Of a stretch of DNA of 64,000 nt, positions 43,086-54,796 are shown one piece after another (within the stretch, counting starts at the first letter, position 1; every line of letters starts with the position of its first letter). The notes beneath the pieces are model-generated. The model made no database searches. It saw only the letters and a program-made list of their open reading frames with translations, and was not told the origin of the DNA. Location of the stretch: positions 62,001 through 126,000 of the forward strand of contig JAMPIV010019862.1 of the NCBI GenBank assembly GCA_024509875.1, read 5' to 3'. The stretch is from Oreohelix idahoensis (taxonomy: Eukaryota > Mollusca > Gastropoda > Stylommatophora > Oreohelicidae). Position numbers and translations under genes: made by a program.

Positions 43086-44793
43086 AATCGTAGTCGTCAA
43101 AATTTAAGCAGCCATCTTAGAAAGGGGAGATCACTCTTTCCATAACCTTTTCAAAGTGGACAATACATTTACTATCTTCTCAAATTTTATAGATATGTCA
43201 GGAGTGTTGCAAATACAAATGGGTAATAGCTGCTGCTCCAACATGAGAACACTGAAGATAAAAACTGATAGCAAATGCTTGTTCGTCTTGAAAAGATTTA
43301 TAGATAAGAATGCTTGTCTCTTAAGACTGTAAAGGAAAAGGATTTATTATAAGCGTTGGTCCACATTGAACAGGTGTAAAAGTAAGAGTGGAGATTATTG
43401 CTTCTTGGATTTGAGAAGACTGTTCAAGATAAAAGTCAGTACTCTTTGCTTTATGCAAATTCTCCACGCTATCAGATGCGCTTCCGTGTATATTCGGACT
43501 GCCAGCGTGTAGTTCTTATCCTGGAAAGCACAAAGAGTCTTGTGACCTAGACATTATTTCACCTATGCTGTAGCAATGTAATTACAGCCAGGTATTTACC
43601 GGGTGTGTGTGTGGTGTTGATCAATTCACTGAGTAATTTATAAAACAACTGTCAGTTCATGAGACGTGACAAGCAAATATCATCCAAAAATGACACGAGA
43701 ATTCAAGTTTTTAATCTATTTTTAAATTGAGATTGGACTACAGTATATAGCACACATTTGAAAAACCATTATGTCAGAAGTCCTACTAAACATTTAACAT
43801 GTCTCACCGTGTGCACTGTTCTTACATTACCAAATTTAAGATTGTGATATAAATAGTCATGCATTACTGTTAATGTTTGTAACATTCTGCATATTTTATT
43901 CAGCAATGACCATTACTGTTGTGGCTTATCAGAAGCACAAGTAAGTTTGGAGTGGACATATGTTACTTATTCACTCTTGGACCACCAGGCACCAGCACTG
44001 CTCAGTATTTGCACAGATCCAGTGTAGCAAGATTATCACTTTAGACATTTAATATCAACTATTACAAAGCATGTCACTCTGGGGATGTTAAGGAAAAAAA
44101 ACCTACAATTAAGAAGCACTAAATATTTACTCAAACAGAAAAAGTTCACAGGGCAGTATCAAAGCAGGATACCAAAGAATCCACAGCTGTTCAAGTAAAT
44201 GGAAACTGGACTGAAACTCACAATATTTTAGGGGAGTTAGTACCCCAACTCCTAGAGTAACCACACACTCAACGTCTTACTGTCCCTTGCAAAGTCATGG
44301 ATTTAAGAGTAGAAAATCCCAGGCAAAAGCATAACATGAAAAGTATTAGTAAGCACTGGAGGCGATGGATGTGGTTCTAAAAAGAAATGTTAAGAATACC
44401 ATGGATCACTAAAAAAGAAAGAAACCAGGGCACAAAAGATGCTTATTACTTGATGAAAAATTATTACTTGCATGAGAAGGAAACAATTAACTTTCATTAG
44501 GCATGTAATGCAAATAAAACTGGGATATGTCATGACAACAGAAAGCACTAAGAAAGAAAATGCTATATTACAATGTGGCACTGAAAGAAGTCAACAACAG
44601 AAATGAAAGCAGTACTGGAGGCAGGAAGTTGTGTAAAGAAATGATCACCTACTCCACCAGGCATGGGTCTTGATGAAGAACCTAATCAAGAGTATATGCA
44701 TGTAAACACCAAACGTTACAATTTATCAAAATGTGACATGAAACATTCCCACATTCAGCATTGCACAGTTTATCAAGTGTCTAAAGTTCTTCC
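43086..44793. other. Intergenic region, includes ABCF2 3' UTR
   Basis: Nothing recognisable was found. The 3' UTR of the - strand ABCF2-type gene must begin at 44793 and run leftward. Confidence 0.4.
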
Positions 44794-44916
44794 TTAATCT
44801 TTGAGTTTGGCATTGTCCTTCTGAGTCTCCTTGATTAAATGCTGCTTATAAGAGAAGATGTCACCTTCCCATTTTGAAACAGCCCCTTTTTCACACACCC
44901 AAATTTCATCTGTAAC
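44794..44916 (-). CDS. ABCF2-type last exon (C-terminus and stop)
   Basis: Acceptor TTTCTAG precedes 44916. The exon encodes [20 protein letters not shown] then [20 protein letters not shown] and TAA (44796-44794). The EIWVCEK and GDI.SYK.HL blocks match the end of ABCF2 proteins; the last residues are shorter than in vertebrates. Confidence 0.92.
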   Translation of the reverse strand, partial: VTDEIWVCEKGAVSKWEGDIFSYKQHLIKETQKDNAKLKD

Positions 44917-45204
44917 CTAGAAAGAAAACAGAAGCATGTGTTTAGTGACCAATAACTGAAAATAAAACAGCATTCAAGGGCTTAATGATAATCACTATTA
45001 TTTGCTCAGTCTAATCTGAAAGGCGGTATCGTTAAAACTGAAAAGTCACAGACCCAATAGACAATAAAGTCTGGTGGACAATACAAACATTTTAAAAACC
45101 TGACAAGAAAACAACTAAAACAGGTAATGAAGAGTGGGGTGCATTCACAGCAAACTAGCTTTACCAGCACCATAGAAGTAGGCACATTTAGCTTATGAAT
45201 ATCA

Positions 45205-46060
45205 ATCAATTACCTTTAGCTCCCCAAGGAGCATAGACCTTCAATAAACATGCCATCAGATCATGTTCACTTCTCTCTCCAGTGTTTTTTGGTCTGCCTC
45301 TTTCCCTGGAGATTCCAGAACAAGGACTGCCTTGTAATGCTATCAACAGGTTTCCTCAATGTGTGTCCTGTCCATCACCAGCACCGTCTCATCATTTCCA
45401 TATTGGTGGCTTTGTCATATCATTGTAATCCCTCTATTCTACACAAGCACCCATTTATGAATGTAACTTTGTTGTTTTTATTGTTCTCTATGTTTTAGAG
45501 ACTGGCTTGACATTTGAGTTCACAATTTTTATTTTTTGTGTTGGACTTGATTTCTCTTGGAGCAGTGGTTAGTGCACTGGCTTCCAAGCTCAGTGGTCCA
45601 TGGTTCGATCCCCAGTTGAGATGGGATTTTTTTAGACCGCAAACGACCCCGCCTCAAAAATTGGGTACCTGAGCAACTCTGGGAAGGTTAAGGTGGCCGG
45701 CGTGATGCTGACCACATCACCCATAGTGTGCCGAGGGTCAAGAAAATATGGGCCTAACACCATTCCCAATATGTCTCAATGGACGTCTAACGGGATCCTT
45801 TACTTTATTTCTCTTCATCTCCACGTTTCCCAATGCAATGAAAAATCCTCTTGCTTTTTTGTATTCTTATTATGATAAAATTGTTTGCCCCTCCAGCTTT
45901 GTCTATATTGCTGCCAAGATATCTGTAAGATTCTACATTTTGTAGTTGTGTTTCTTCAAGTTTAACCATATCATTTATTCGTTATCTTTGTCATTTCCCT
46001 GTGTATTTTTATTTTGTCTTGCATCTGATTATGGGAAAGAAGAGCCAAGCCACCTACAAA
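45205..46060 (-). pseudogene. RTE-type LINE C-terminal fragment split by a SINE
   Basis: The - strand carries RGFFIALGN near 45835, then after the SINE a HTLRKPVDSITRQS-like segment near 45330, GKRGRPKNT, and an end of the form KVYAPWGAKGN just before GCTCCTTGGGGAGC (about 45230-45217), a terminal hairpin. The + strand copy at 59906-60790 is the same family and ends the same way. It is heavily shifted and lies in the ABCF2 last intron. Confidence 0.65.
45559..45806 (+). mobile_element. tRNA-derived SINE with 9-bp TSD
   Basis: The 248-bp insertion is flanked by ATTTCTCTT (45550-45558 and 45807-45815). Near its start TGGAGCAGTGG (45558-45568) fits the pol III A box, and GGTTCGATCCC (45602-45612) matches the B box consensus. 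A tRNA-unrelated body follows (GGTGGCCGGCGTGATGCTGA). The SINE interrupts the LINE remnant at 45205-46060, so it is younger than that. Confidence 0.82.
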
Positions 46061-46524
46061 TTAGGTTAAAAACTCCTTGTATGCATTTATTTTTTGAAGC
46101 ACTCCATACATAAGCCTAGATTTTGCAGTTTATGTATAGAATGCTTCAAAACACCAATGCATACATGTGGTTCTTAACTGCTTTTATTGATGGGAAATAG
46201 GCTAATATGTACTCTTTCAAAGCCTCCTTGCCAAGTAAGAACAAACTAATGTCCCGTATATGAAAGCAATATCATCATTATTTTCCTTTGTGCTCCCTAA
46301 TGAAGCCACCACTGCAGGTGGCCCCTTGCAGGAAGCCCACACAAAGCATTCATATGCTCTTGCAGCAGTTTCTGTAGCAACTTGTTTTACATCATGAGGT
46401 CAGCCCAGTGCAGTAGGCTTATTCTATCTTTGTCTCACAACAGAACTACATGGGAAGAAAATATAATGTCTACCAACACAAATTGTGTTGAATGGTTCCT
46501 CAGTGCAAGGATTTCTTGATATAC

Positions 46525-46728
46525 CTGTGAGATCAGTCTGAAGTCATGGCTGACTAGAATCACGCCACCTTCAAAATCATTTATGGCTTCTGCCAGAGCA
46601 TCAATTGTCTCTATGTCCAAATGGTTCGTGGGCTCATCCAAAAGTAGCAGATGTGGGCACTGCCATGCCAGCCAGGCAAATGTCACACGACAGCGCTGGC
46701 CATCAGATAAGTTCCGAATGGGGCATAC
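46525..46728 (-). CDS. ABCF2-type exon with ABC signature, Walker B and H-loop
   Basis: The 204-nt exon (68 residues) has acceptor TTTCTTAG and donor GTATAT and is phase 0. It reads [40 protein letters not shown], then [20 protein letters not shown] and [13 protein letters not shown] is the ABC signature, LLLLDEP the Walker B with catalytic glutamate, NHLD the D-loop region, and SHD the switch histidine. Everything needed for ATP hydrolysis at this half is intact. Confidence 0.95.
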
Positions 46729-46868
46729 CTAAGAAAGCAAAAACTGGTTATCTAGTTTTTCAGAACAATTTTTGTCTTCAAGAATTAAATCTCATGAGTA
46801 GGTACCCATCAAGAAATGATGGTTTTAATTATTGTGTGCTCTTTCTGCATGCACAAAAAAAAGTTTCT

Positions 46869-47993
46869 TGTTGAGGTGATCACTGGCCCAAGACAGTTTA
46901 CATGTTGTTAGATGTGTAGTGCGAGCGTATGATGAGTTGAGTGTGGGTGCGAATGAAGACGCGAATGTGTTTAGGCTCGTATAGATGTAGATCCTGCAAC
47001 CCATACTCTCACATGCAGTAATCAAGGATGCTTTGACACTGCAGGCATGTTTCAAGACATTTATTGACGGGAACACACATAATATCAACAGGAACAGTCA
47101 GTGTAACAAGGTCATGCTGACCTGACATCGATAGGTATACATTTGGCATTCAAAAAGGTAAACATCAGAATAGACGTGCATGGTCAATAGCAAAGTTCTT
47201 CAATAATGACAGTTCGTAGCGTCGCCCTTGGCGTCTCTGACTAAACGCGTCAGATGCCTTAGTTACCTTGACACACAGGTGCAACTTGGCACTCCCTGCC
47301 AATTGCACATATCAGGCTGTAGTATAATAGCCGGAAGCACAGGCCTCGTCCTAACGTCGGCCGTGTACTTCTGTTAAATAGGTTATCACCAACCCTGCAG
47401 TAATACTTATTGTAGATAGAAGTTCCGCCAATCTGCGGCTCCCACAATATATCCTCGTCACTGGATTTCTGGACAATATAAGACTAACAGTCTTGGATGG
47501 CTACCTCGAGCACAAATATATAAGTTCTGAAATGGCGGATCCGTGAACTGCTGTTCACCCTAGGTAATCCTTTACATGTTCTGCCACCGAAAAGCGTAAT
47601 AATGCATAAAGGTCGGTATTACCTGGTAAATGAATCCTCAGAACTACACAAGGAATTCTGTCGTCATCCCGACGCACAGAGATTCACTGGGGAAAACTGC
47701 CATAGCAGTTACTTCGAAGATTCTCCCCGAAAAACAATGGACTCTTGGTCCCTTCAGAAAAACAGGACCTCCCGGCTTCCCGGAAGTATATCTCACTCCC
47801 GCTTAAAAAACCTTCCCATAGGCCCACGCCGAACTGTCAACCTCTGACCCTAAAGGTCAAACACAATGAATGAATAAACAAGGGAAGACAACCCCTAATC
47901 AACCTGACATCGCAGGTAAAGACACAATTATACTTATGATACAAACATAAGCAAATAACTTGACAGATGACTCCGTCGAAAATGACAGCAACA
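46869..47993 (-). repeat. 3' LTR of retrotransposon B
   Basis: The 1125-bp LTR starts TGTTGCTGTC and ends CCTCAACA on the - strand. Compared with the other LTR it carries one extra 8-bp unit (GGCTTCCC, near 47775). Small ORFs here (46825-47088, 47602-47847) recur in the other LTR and are not genes. Confidence 0.93.
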
Positions 47994-48011
47994 TTACTAC
48001 CACCCCCCTGT
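47994..48011 (-). promoter_or_regulatory. Polypurine tract of retrotransposon B
   Basis: On the - strand the bases before the 3' LTR read ACAGGGGGGTGGTAGTAA. The G-rich tract abutting the LTR fits a plus-strand primer. Confidence 0.65.
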
Positions 48012-48430
48012 AAAAAAAAAAATGCAATTTTTTTTTTTTTTTTTAATATGTTCATGAGCAAGATAGCACCAGTATCACTTCTGTGCTCATGCAAACAATG
48101 AACCTAATATCAGGTACAATAGAAGAGGGTACAAATCATCTCCCAACATAGGAGAAAATATTTCCTTTAAGCCAAACAAACTAAGGGATACCATTCAAGA
48201 AACCTAAGTTGCTGGCAATACCAATCATATATCAAACATTACTAAATAATATAATCATAGCAATATACAAATGTCAATGCTATTTTAGCAACATATCACT
48301 GATGGATGGACAAAATGAAATTTGTTAAATTATCTAAACATCATCCAAATACATTTGTATTACAACATATTATGATATTAAGGACAGACCTAAGTCTGAA
48401 AATATATCAGGAAAAACTAGGACACAAGAT

Positions 48431-51400
48431 TTAACTGGAATCATGTGGGCATCTAGACAATATGTCCGCCATCACATTATCCGAACCACGGATAGCTCGC
48501 ACCGTGAAATGGAAAGGCTGAAGAGCAATAGCATAACGAGTAGATCTCGAGCTCTTCAAATCCTTACTTTGCATAGCCGTAAGAGCTTTTTGGTCGGTTT
48601 CCATAAAGAAATGCGCGCCCAGAAGGAACCTTTGTAGCTTAAGAATGGACCAAACCATAGCCAACAATTCACGGTCCAAAACCGAGTAATTCCTTTCTGC
48701 CGCATTCAGCTTCCTAGAAATATACATTACAGGATGCAGAGTTCCTGAATATTCCTGCATTAGTGCCGCTCCAATGCCAGTGGAAGAGGCATCACTACGA
48801 AGGACAAAAGTCTTATCAATCGTCGGTAGTCTTAAGATAGGATGAGATGAGAACAAATTCTTAACCTGATCCAATGAAGATTGGCATTCTTGGGACCAAC
48901 GCACCATATTAGGAGAACCTTTTTTCAATAACGTTGAAAGTGGTGCCATAATGGAGGACAGATTCTCAATGAATCTTCCATAGAATTGTATCAATCCCAA
49001 GAGACTACGCACTTGCTTTTTTGTCTTCGGAACCGAGATATTTAATATCTTTGAAATGTTTTGGTCCTCTGTCTTCAACAGACCATGACCAACTCGATGA
49101 CCTAGGAAGGAAATTTCACTAAACCCAACAAAAGCTTTAGAGGGTTTAGCAGTCAAACTATGCTCACGTAGAGTAGATAGCAATTCCTTCAGACCCACAT
49201 AGTGTTCTTCCCAAGTATCGCTGAAAAGACAGATGTCGTCTAAATATGCAATGACATCTGCACGATCTGATAGAATTCGTCGCATCATGCGCACGAAAGT
49301 CGCTGGGGCGTTCATAAGCCCGAAAGGCATAAAATTCCATTGAAACAGACCCCTAGGTGTCGAAAAAGCAGTGAGAGGTTTGGCGTGTTCCGTCAATGGG
49401 ACTTGCCAATAACCTTTCGACAAGTCTAGTTTAGTAAAGAATTTAGCTTTAGAAAGTCTAATAAGTAGATCATCTAATAACGGCATAGGTTCAGCATCGA
49501 ACTTCGTAACTTGATTTAATTTGCGATAATCAACGCAAAGACGTATGTTATTGTCTTTCTTTCGAACAATAACTATCGACGAAGAATAAGCTGAAGTGGA
49601 TGGTTCAATTATTTGTAGTTGAATCATTTCATCCAATTCTTTCTCGACTTGTGCTTGAAAATGAATAGGTATTGGGTATGGTCTTACTCTGATCGGATTA
49701 CGATCAGTAAGTATGATGTCATGTTCTATGACATCTGTGTGTCCAGGAATGTCGGTAAGGACATCCTGATATGATTGTAACGTAGAGGATACTTGACGTT
49801 GTTCCTCAAAAGACAAGTTAGAAGAGACTGTAACGTCTCTCCACGATTCCGTTGAAATAAGTGGAATCGTAGGAAGAGGTAAGTTCACGTCAGAAAAAAT
49901 AGTTTCCTCATCCTGTATAACGGACAGGGATGAGATGTGACCATGTTGAACTGGAGAGTCGTCCGTCGCCTGGAAAATAGGCTGTAAATAGTCTGGACGT
50001 TCAATAAACTCTGTTAACATATTTATATGGAAGGTTTTATGCCTTCCATCCACATCGACAATATAGTCGACATCAGAAATTTTCGAGACTATAGTGTATG
50101 GACCCTTCCAAGAAATGAGAAGTCTATTCTCTCTTGAGGGCAGTAAGACATATGCTTTGTCTCCAGGACAAAGTTGACGTAGGCGTCTTTTCTTATTAGC
50201 AAATCGCCTAGCTTTTTCTTTCGCAAATTCGGAAGATGAAGTTGCTAACCTGCACGATTCGATAATCTTTTCTCTAAGAGCTATAACATATTCATATGAC
50301 GATTGTGTATCATCGTCAATATTATCGGAAGTTATCAAATCGTGTAACAAGGACATTGGCCCGCGCGGTTGCGCGCCAAAGACAAGTTCGAAAGGAGAAA
50401 ACCCTGTATGCTCGTTGGGAACCTCTCTATAGGCAAAGAGGACTGCAGGTAAAACCCTGTCCCAATCTTCAGGATGATCCTCCGTTATCTTGCCAAGTAA
50501 GTTCTTTAGTGTCCTGTTAAGACGTTCTACCAATCCATTGGACATTGGATGATAAATACTACTGAGAGACCTTTTAATGTCTAGCGTAGCCATTACCTGA
50601 GACATAACGTCCGAAATTAACTGAGTGCCGTGATCCGACAGTATTTCTCCGGGGAATCCCAGACGAGAAAATACGAGCCAAAGAGCATCAGCGATATCGA
50701 CAGTTGATATGCTCTTCAGAGGAATAGCCTCTGGCCAACGCGTGCACATGTCCACGCAAGTGAGGATAAATTGGTGTCCTCTGGCTGACTTAATTTTGAA
50801 CGGACCAATGATGTCTATAGCCATTTTCTGAAACGGCCGAATCGGAATATCTGCAGCCTGAATAGGAGCAGCATGTCTCGGACCCCTAGACTTGACCTCT
50901 TGACAAATTTTGCAAGATCGGCAATAAATTCGGATGTCTTTATTCACGAATGGCCAAAAGAATGACGCAAGGACTCTAGTTTTAGTTCTGGAAAAACCCA
51001 TGTGTCCCGCACACTGAGAATCGTGTGCATGCCGAAGAATTAAGGCTCTCATACACTTAGGCACAAGAATTTGCGAGTGCATAGACTTGTCCGAGTGTTG
51101 TACCATTCGTACCAATATACCATTCTTCATAGTGATATACGATTTGTGATTCGTATTTTGATTGGGATCCCCTTTCTTTGCAAGAAGGAAGTATTTCTTC
51201 AAAGAAGGATCCTCTTCTTGACGTTTAACAAACGAGTCATGGGAAATCACCAAGTGCTCGTCTTGGCTATCAACTTCATTACTATTATAAGATGAAGTTG
51301 GGGGATTAAGAGCTTGAGCTCTTGTCACCACTGCATTGACCGTTTGAATGTTTTTTTCTTCCCAACTAGAAATTTGTTGCGGGGTGCATTCCTTAACCCC

Positions 51401-53425
51401 ATGAATACGACCGATTATAAGATCCGCAATATGATTAGGAAGAAGACATGCATGGACATCTCCTGTGAAGAAAGGAGTGTCAATCCTAATAATAGCAGTA
51501 GGATAGCTTTCCATAGTACCACCAAATGTAACACATTTGATTGTTTTTCCCGTGGCACAGCAAGGATCTATCAGAGACTCCTTAACCCCGACGGTAGTAC
51601 ATCCCGAATCGAAAAGTACTGAGACTAGCCTATCATTTATTAGACCTTTATGTAAGATGAGAGATCCTCTCCCATCATGCGCAACTGTAGCAGGTAGAGC
51701 AGGAAGAGGGTGACCACAACTTAGCGTAGATACAGTTGATGAGTCAAACAATGTTAAGCATTGGGGGCATTCAGTTGCTCTCCCAAAATCGAAAGCACAA
51801 CCAGTGATAGCCCTAGAGTTACCACTATCATTTACTGTATTACAGACTCCATCAAACTCTTGTTGCGCAGAGTTTGCCTGTTGGTAAGGTCTTTTTTTGT
51901 TAAACCTAGGTCTACCTCGATTATCATTTCCCCTGTAATTATTTCGACTATCATTTCCCCTGTAATTGTTATCATATTGCCTATTGTAATCATCATTCCG
52001 GTTTGAATCCCGGTTTCTAAATTCACCATCGTCATAATCTTGACGTCGAGAATGATTACCTCGAAAATTTGAATAGTTATTATTTGGATAGCCTTTACGA
52101 AAGTGTCTCAAATTATTACCACTAAAATTACGAGAACTACCATCTTGTCTCCACTGCATAGACGAAGAACCATCATGTGTTGGATTACTCCGCTTCTGAG
52201 TGTAATTTTGATTACTTCCCCTATTCCAATTTTGTTGAGCACCCTGAAATTTTTTTCTGAAATTAGGGCCATATGGTGTTGCCGAAGCAGCTGGCAACCC
52301 TTCTTTCACTTTAGAATTGCTAACTGTAGCATGGGGATGTGCTGTGGCATACTGACAACAGTATTCCTCCATTTCTTTTAAGTTTTTAGGCTTACGCTCA
52401 TGAAGGAATGCAAGAAAAGAATCATTAACAGATGACAAAACCTTATCTCGCAATAATAAGTCCATTAGACCTTCATATGTTTTCTCAATCTGAGACAACT
52501 CAACCCATCGTGTAAATGTACGACGTATCTTTGTAACAAAATCAGAGAAATCTACTCCATTTTCTGGCAACATTGTCCTAAAACGAAGACGATAGTCTTC
52601 TTGTTTTAATTGGTATTTCTTTAGTAATGCTGCCCTGACAACATCATAATTAGTCCTCTCATGTTCGTCTATTGTCATAAGAGTAGTCACTGTGTCACCT
52701 GTAAAAAATGGCATCAGTTGTTCAACATATTTTTCCTTTTTTATGTTATGCGTATCGCACAAAAATTGGAATCTATCTAGATAATCTGCTACGTCATCCT
52801 TTAAAGGATTGAAATGAGGCAATTTAATCCTACTAACAAACTCCTTTGTCGTACTCGAAGTTGTTTGCTGAGCACCCGTACTCGCCAATTTCAATTTCTC
52901 TAACTCCAAAATTGCGAGTTTTTCATCAAGTTCCATCTTCTGTTTTCTTTCCTCATGTTCCATTTTCCTAATTTCAGCCTCAGCAGCAGCTTGAAGTTTT
53001 TTTTCCTCTGCAGCAGCTTGAAGTTTTTTTTCCTCTGCAGCAGCTTGAAGTTTTTTGTCTTCCATTTCCATCTGGAATTTTCTTTCATCAGCTGCAGCTT
53101 GAGCTTTCCTCTCCTCAGCAGCAGCTTGAGCTTTTCTCTCCTCAGCCTCTCTTTGATACCTTCTTTCTTCAAGTTCTAATCTTCTATTCTCAGCTTCTAG
53201 CTTCTTTAGTTCAGCTTCTGCTTTCAATTTAATTTCCTCTTTTTGTTTCTTTTCTTCTGACTTTAATGCAATGGCGAATTGAGCAGATGAATATTCTTCC
53301 AATTCTTTACCAGACTTACCAAGGGTCAACCCTTGCTGGATGAAGAAATCCAATGTAGACATTCTGTCTAATGAGATCAGAAACCTGAAAAAAAAAATTA
53401 AATAAATTACCTTATCCCACTTCAA
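48431..53425 (-). CDS. Gag-protease-integrase-RT-RNase H polyprotein of retrotransposon B
   Basis: The frame is open for 1664 codons; translation probably starts at Met22 (MSTLDFFIQQG, 53362). Residues 55-180 form a K/E/Q-rich coiled coil with repeated EEKKLQAAA units. The capsid-like part is 195-370, followed by an R/N/G-rich RNA-binding tail to 515. Protease: FDSG at 605-608. Integrase: zinc finger H801, H808, C838, C841; catalytic D871, D931, E967 (D,D-35-E); GPY at 1108-1110. RT: DYRKLNQ, LDLSKGYWQ, YLDD at 1394-1397. RNase H: D1545, E1586, D1611, and ADILSR at the end. All catalytic residues are present, with no stop or frameshift. It could make virus-like particles and integrate; whether it is expressed cannot be told from sequence. 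Confidence 0.93.
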   Translation of the reverse strand: MKWDKVIYLIFFFRFLISLDRMSTLDFFIQQGLTLGKSGKELEEYSSAQFAIALKSEEKKQKEEIKLKAEAELKKLEAENRRLELEERRYQREAEERKAQAAAEERKAQAAADERKFQMEMEDKKLQAAAEEKKLQAAAEEKKLQAAAEAEIRKMEHEERKQKMELDEKLAILELEKLKLASTGAQQTTSSTTKEFVSRIKLPHFNPLKDDVADYLDRFQFLCDTHNIKKEKYVEQLMPFFTGDTVTTLMTIDEHERTNYDVVRAALLKKYQLKQEDYRLRFRTMLPENGVDFSDFVTKIRRTFTRWVELSQIEKTYEGLMDLLLRDKVLSSVNDSFLAFLHERKPKNLKEMEEYCCQYATAHPHATVSNSKVKEGLPAASATPYGPNFRKKFQGAQQNWNRGSNQNYTQKRSNPTHDGSSSMQWRQDGSSRNFSGNNLRHFRKGYPNNNYSNFRGNHSRRQDYDDGEFRNRDSNRNDDYNRQYDNNYRGNDSRNNYRGNDNRGRPRFNKKRPYQQANSAQQEFDGVCNTVNDSGNSRAITGCAFDFGRATECPQCLTLFDSSTVSTLSCGHPLPALPATVAHDGRGSLILHKGLINDRLVSVLFDSGCTTVGVKESLIDPCCATGKTIKCVTFGGTMESYPTAIIRIDTPFFTGDVHACLLPNHIADLIIGRIHGVKECTPQQISSWEEKNIQTVNAVVTRAQALNPPTSSYNSNEVDSQDEHLVISHDSFVKRQEEDPSLKKYFLLAKKGDPNQNTNHKSYITMKNGILVRMVQHSDKSMHSQILVPKCMRALILRHAHDSQCAGHMGFSRTKTRVLASFFWPFVNKDIRIYCRSCKICQEVKSRGPRHAAPIQAADIPIRPFQKMAIDIIGPFKIKSARGHQFILTCVDMCTRWPEAIPLKSISTVDIADALWLVFSRLGFPGEILSDHGTQLISDVMSQVMATLDIKRSLSSIYHPMSNGLVERLNRTLKNLLGKITEDHPEDWDRVLPAVLFAYREVPNEHTGFSPFELVFGAQPRGPMSLLHDLITSDNIDDDTQSSYEYVIALREKIIESCRLATSSSEFAKEKARRFANKKRRLRQLCPGDKAYVLLPSRENRLLISWKGPYTIVSKISDVDYIVDVDGRHKTFHINMLTEFIERPDYLQPIFQATDDSPVQHGHISSLSVIQDEETIFSDVNLPLPTIPLISTESWRDVTVSSNLSFEEQRQVSSTLQSYQDVLTDIPGHTDVIEHDIILTDRNPIRVRPYPIPIHFQAQVEKELDEMIQLQIIEPSTSAYSSSIVIVRKKDNNIRLCVDYRKLNQVTKFDAEPMPLLDDLLIRLSKAKFFTKLDLSKGYWQVPLTEHAKPLTAFSTPRGLFQWNFMPFGLMNAPATFVRMMRRILSDRADVIAYLDDICLFSDTWEEHYVGLKELLSTLREHSLTAKPSKAFVGFSEISFLGHRVGHGLLKTEDQNISKILNISVPKTKKQVRSLLGLIQFYGRFIENLSSIMAPLSTLLKKGSPNMVRWSQECQSSLDQVKNLFSSHPILRLPTIDKTFVLRSDASSTGIGAALMQEYSGTLHPVMYISRKLNAAERNYSVLDRELLAMVWSILKLQRFLLGAHFFMETDQKALTAMQSKDLKSSRSTRYAIALQPFHFTVRAIRGSDNVMADILSRCPHDSS

Positions 53426-54796
53426 TGGGAGACAAGTCTGAAATGCTAGACTTGTATACTCACTTCACTTTATTTTACTGTCTTAATCTTTGTAGATAAC
53501 AAGTCTTTTATCAAAGAACTTGTATAAATATCTTATATAATATTATTTAACAAACTCTATATGAAGAGTCTACCTTATCAATAATATCAAAACATGACCA
53601 AGTATGTGTATGTAGACTGTGCATGACAGTAATGTAGTACAACCAAAAAAAAAAATACAAAGACAAAAATACAAAACAATACAAATGGCAACACTGTTTT
53701 AACCAAAAATGTGTAGAGAAATACACAAGAAAGGAGAGACCTACAGAATACAAACAAAACAAATCGACAATCAAAACTGAAAAACAGACAAAATATTACA
53801 AAAAACAACGTTAAGTACAATTACATCACAGCTAACATCAATAGCGACCAATTGTCACTAGCAAATTTCCAAATTAAGAAAATTTGCACCTACAGACCGC
53901 TTACAGTAAGCCTCGATCAAGTGGCATATTTACCGTAAGACCCACCAACCGAAAAACCCGCAGAAAAATACACAAAAAACAGTAGAAGTGACATAAACAT
54001 ATAGCAATCAATTTCAATGTGTTGCAGAACAAGTTCAGTCACAGCTGAAACTAAAATAAATTTCTTGCTCCTTGCGAACACAGAAACGAAATGTCAAACG
54101 CGCACTGAACGTCAAATCCACTGTAACATAAAGTGGTATTCACGAACCAAAGTTACTATGACCTTCTCAAATTAGGGCTTGCACATTGAATGTTTACAAT
54201 TTCACGTACTGTTTACAGACACTTGACCTCCAACAATGTAGCTTGAATACTCTGACCTAGAAAAGTCTGTTGTTGAATGAAACGTGTAACAACCCGCAGT
54301 ACTGTTTACAATAGGAACCCGCCTTCTATGCAGTTATGGTCCACGTAGCAAATGCCTAGTAGTTCACTTCAGTACTTGTCTTGTTATGCTTTATGTAGCA
54401 TTATAATATAAATGCTCGTACTGTTTATTTGTGTCAACCGTTGATGACCTATATCTGTCCTGTTGTAGCCAAAACTTGCAAGTGTAGAATTAGCGCTGTG
54501 TTACGGCTGTCCCGTGTGTAGCTTAGACCCACAGATCAGAAGTGTAATGTGTACTTGTCCTTCTTGTAACTTTCTCGACAAAAACTGGAGACATCATACA
54601 TGTAACAGCCAACCAGGAATGTAAATTTCTGGATCCATAAATGTCAACAATAATGTCAAATGCTCGCTCTGTTCTTTTTAAACCCACAGATCTGGTCCAT
54701 CAGAAATGTAAGTTTCTAGGCCACATTGGCGACAAGAAATGTATCATAAGAGCCCACGTAACTGGTCCACCAGAAATGTAACTGTCTTTTTTTTCT
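53426..54796 (-). other. 5' leader of retrotransposon B
   Basis: This 1.37-kb leader lies between the 5' LTR and the ORF. A TGG-containing stretch (TGGTGGACCAG, about 30 nt inside the LTR end) is the only candidate primer-binding site, further from the LTR than usual. Related CTTACATTTCTGRTGGACCAG strings recur nearby (54690-54780). No ORF of note. Confidence 0.5.

Noticed and set aside
47602..47847. LTR-internal ORFs of retrotransposon B (also at 55530-55793)
   Set aside because: Repeated in both LTRs, changed in length by the 8-bp indel, no homology.
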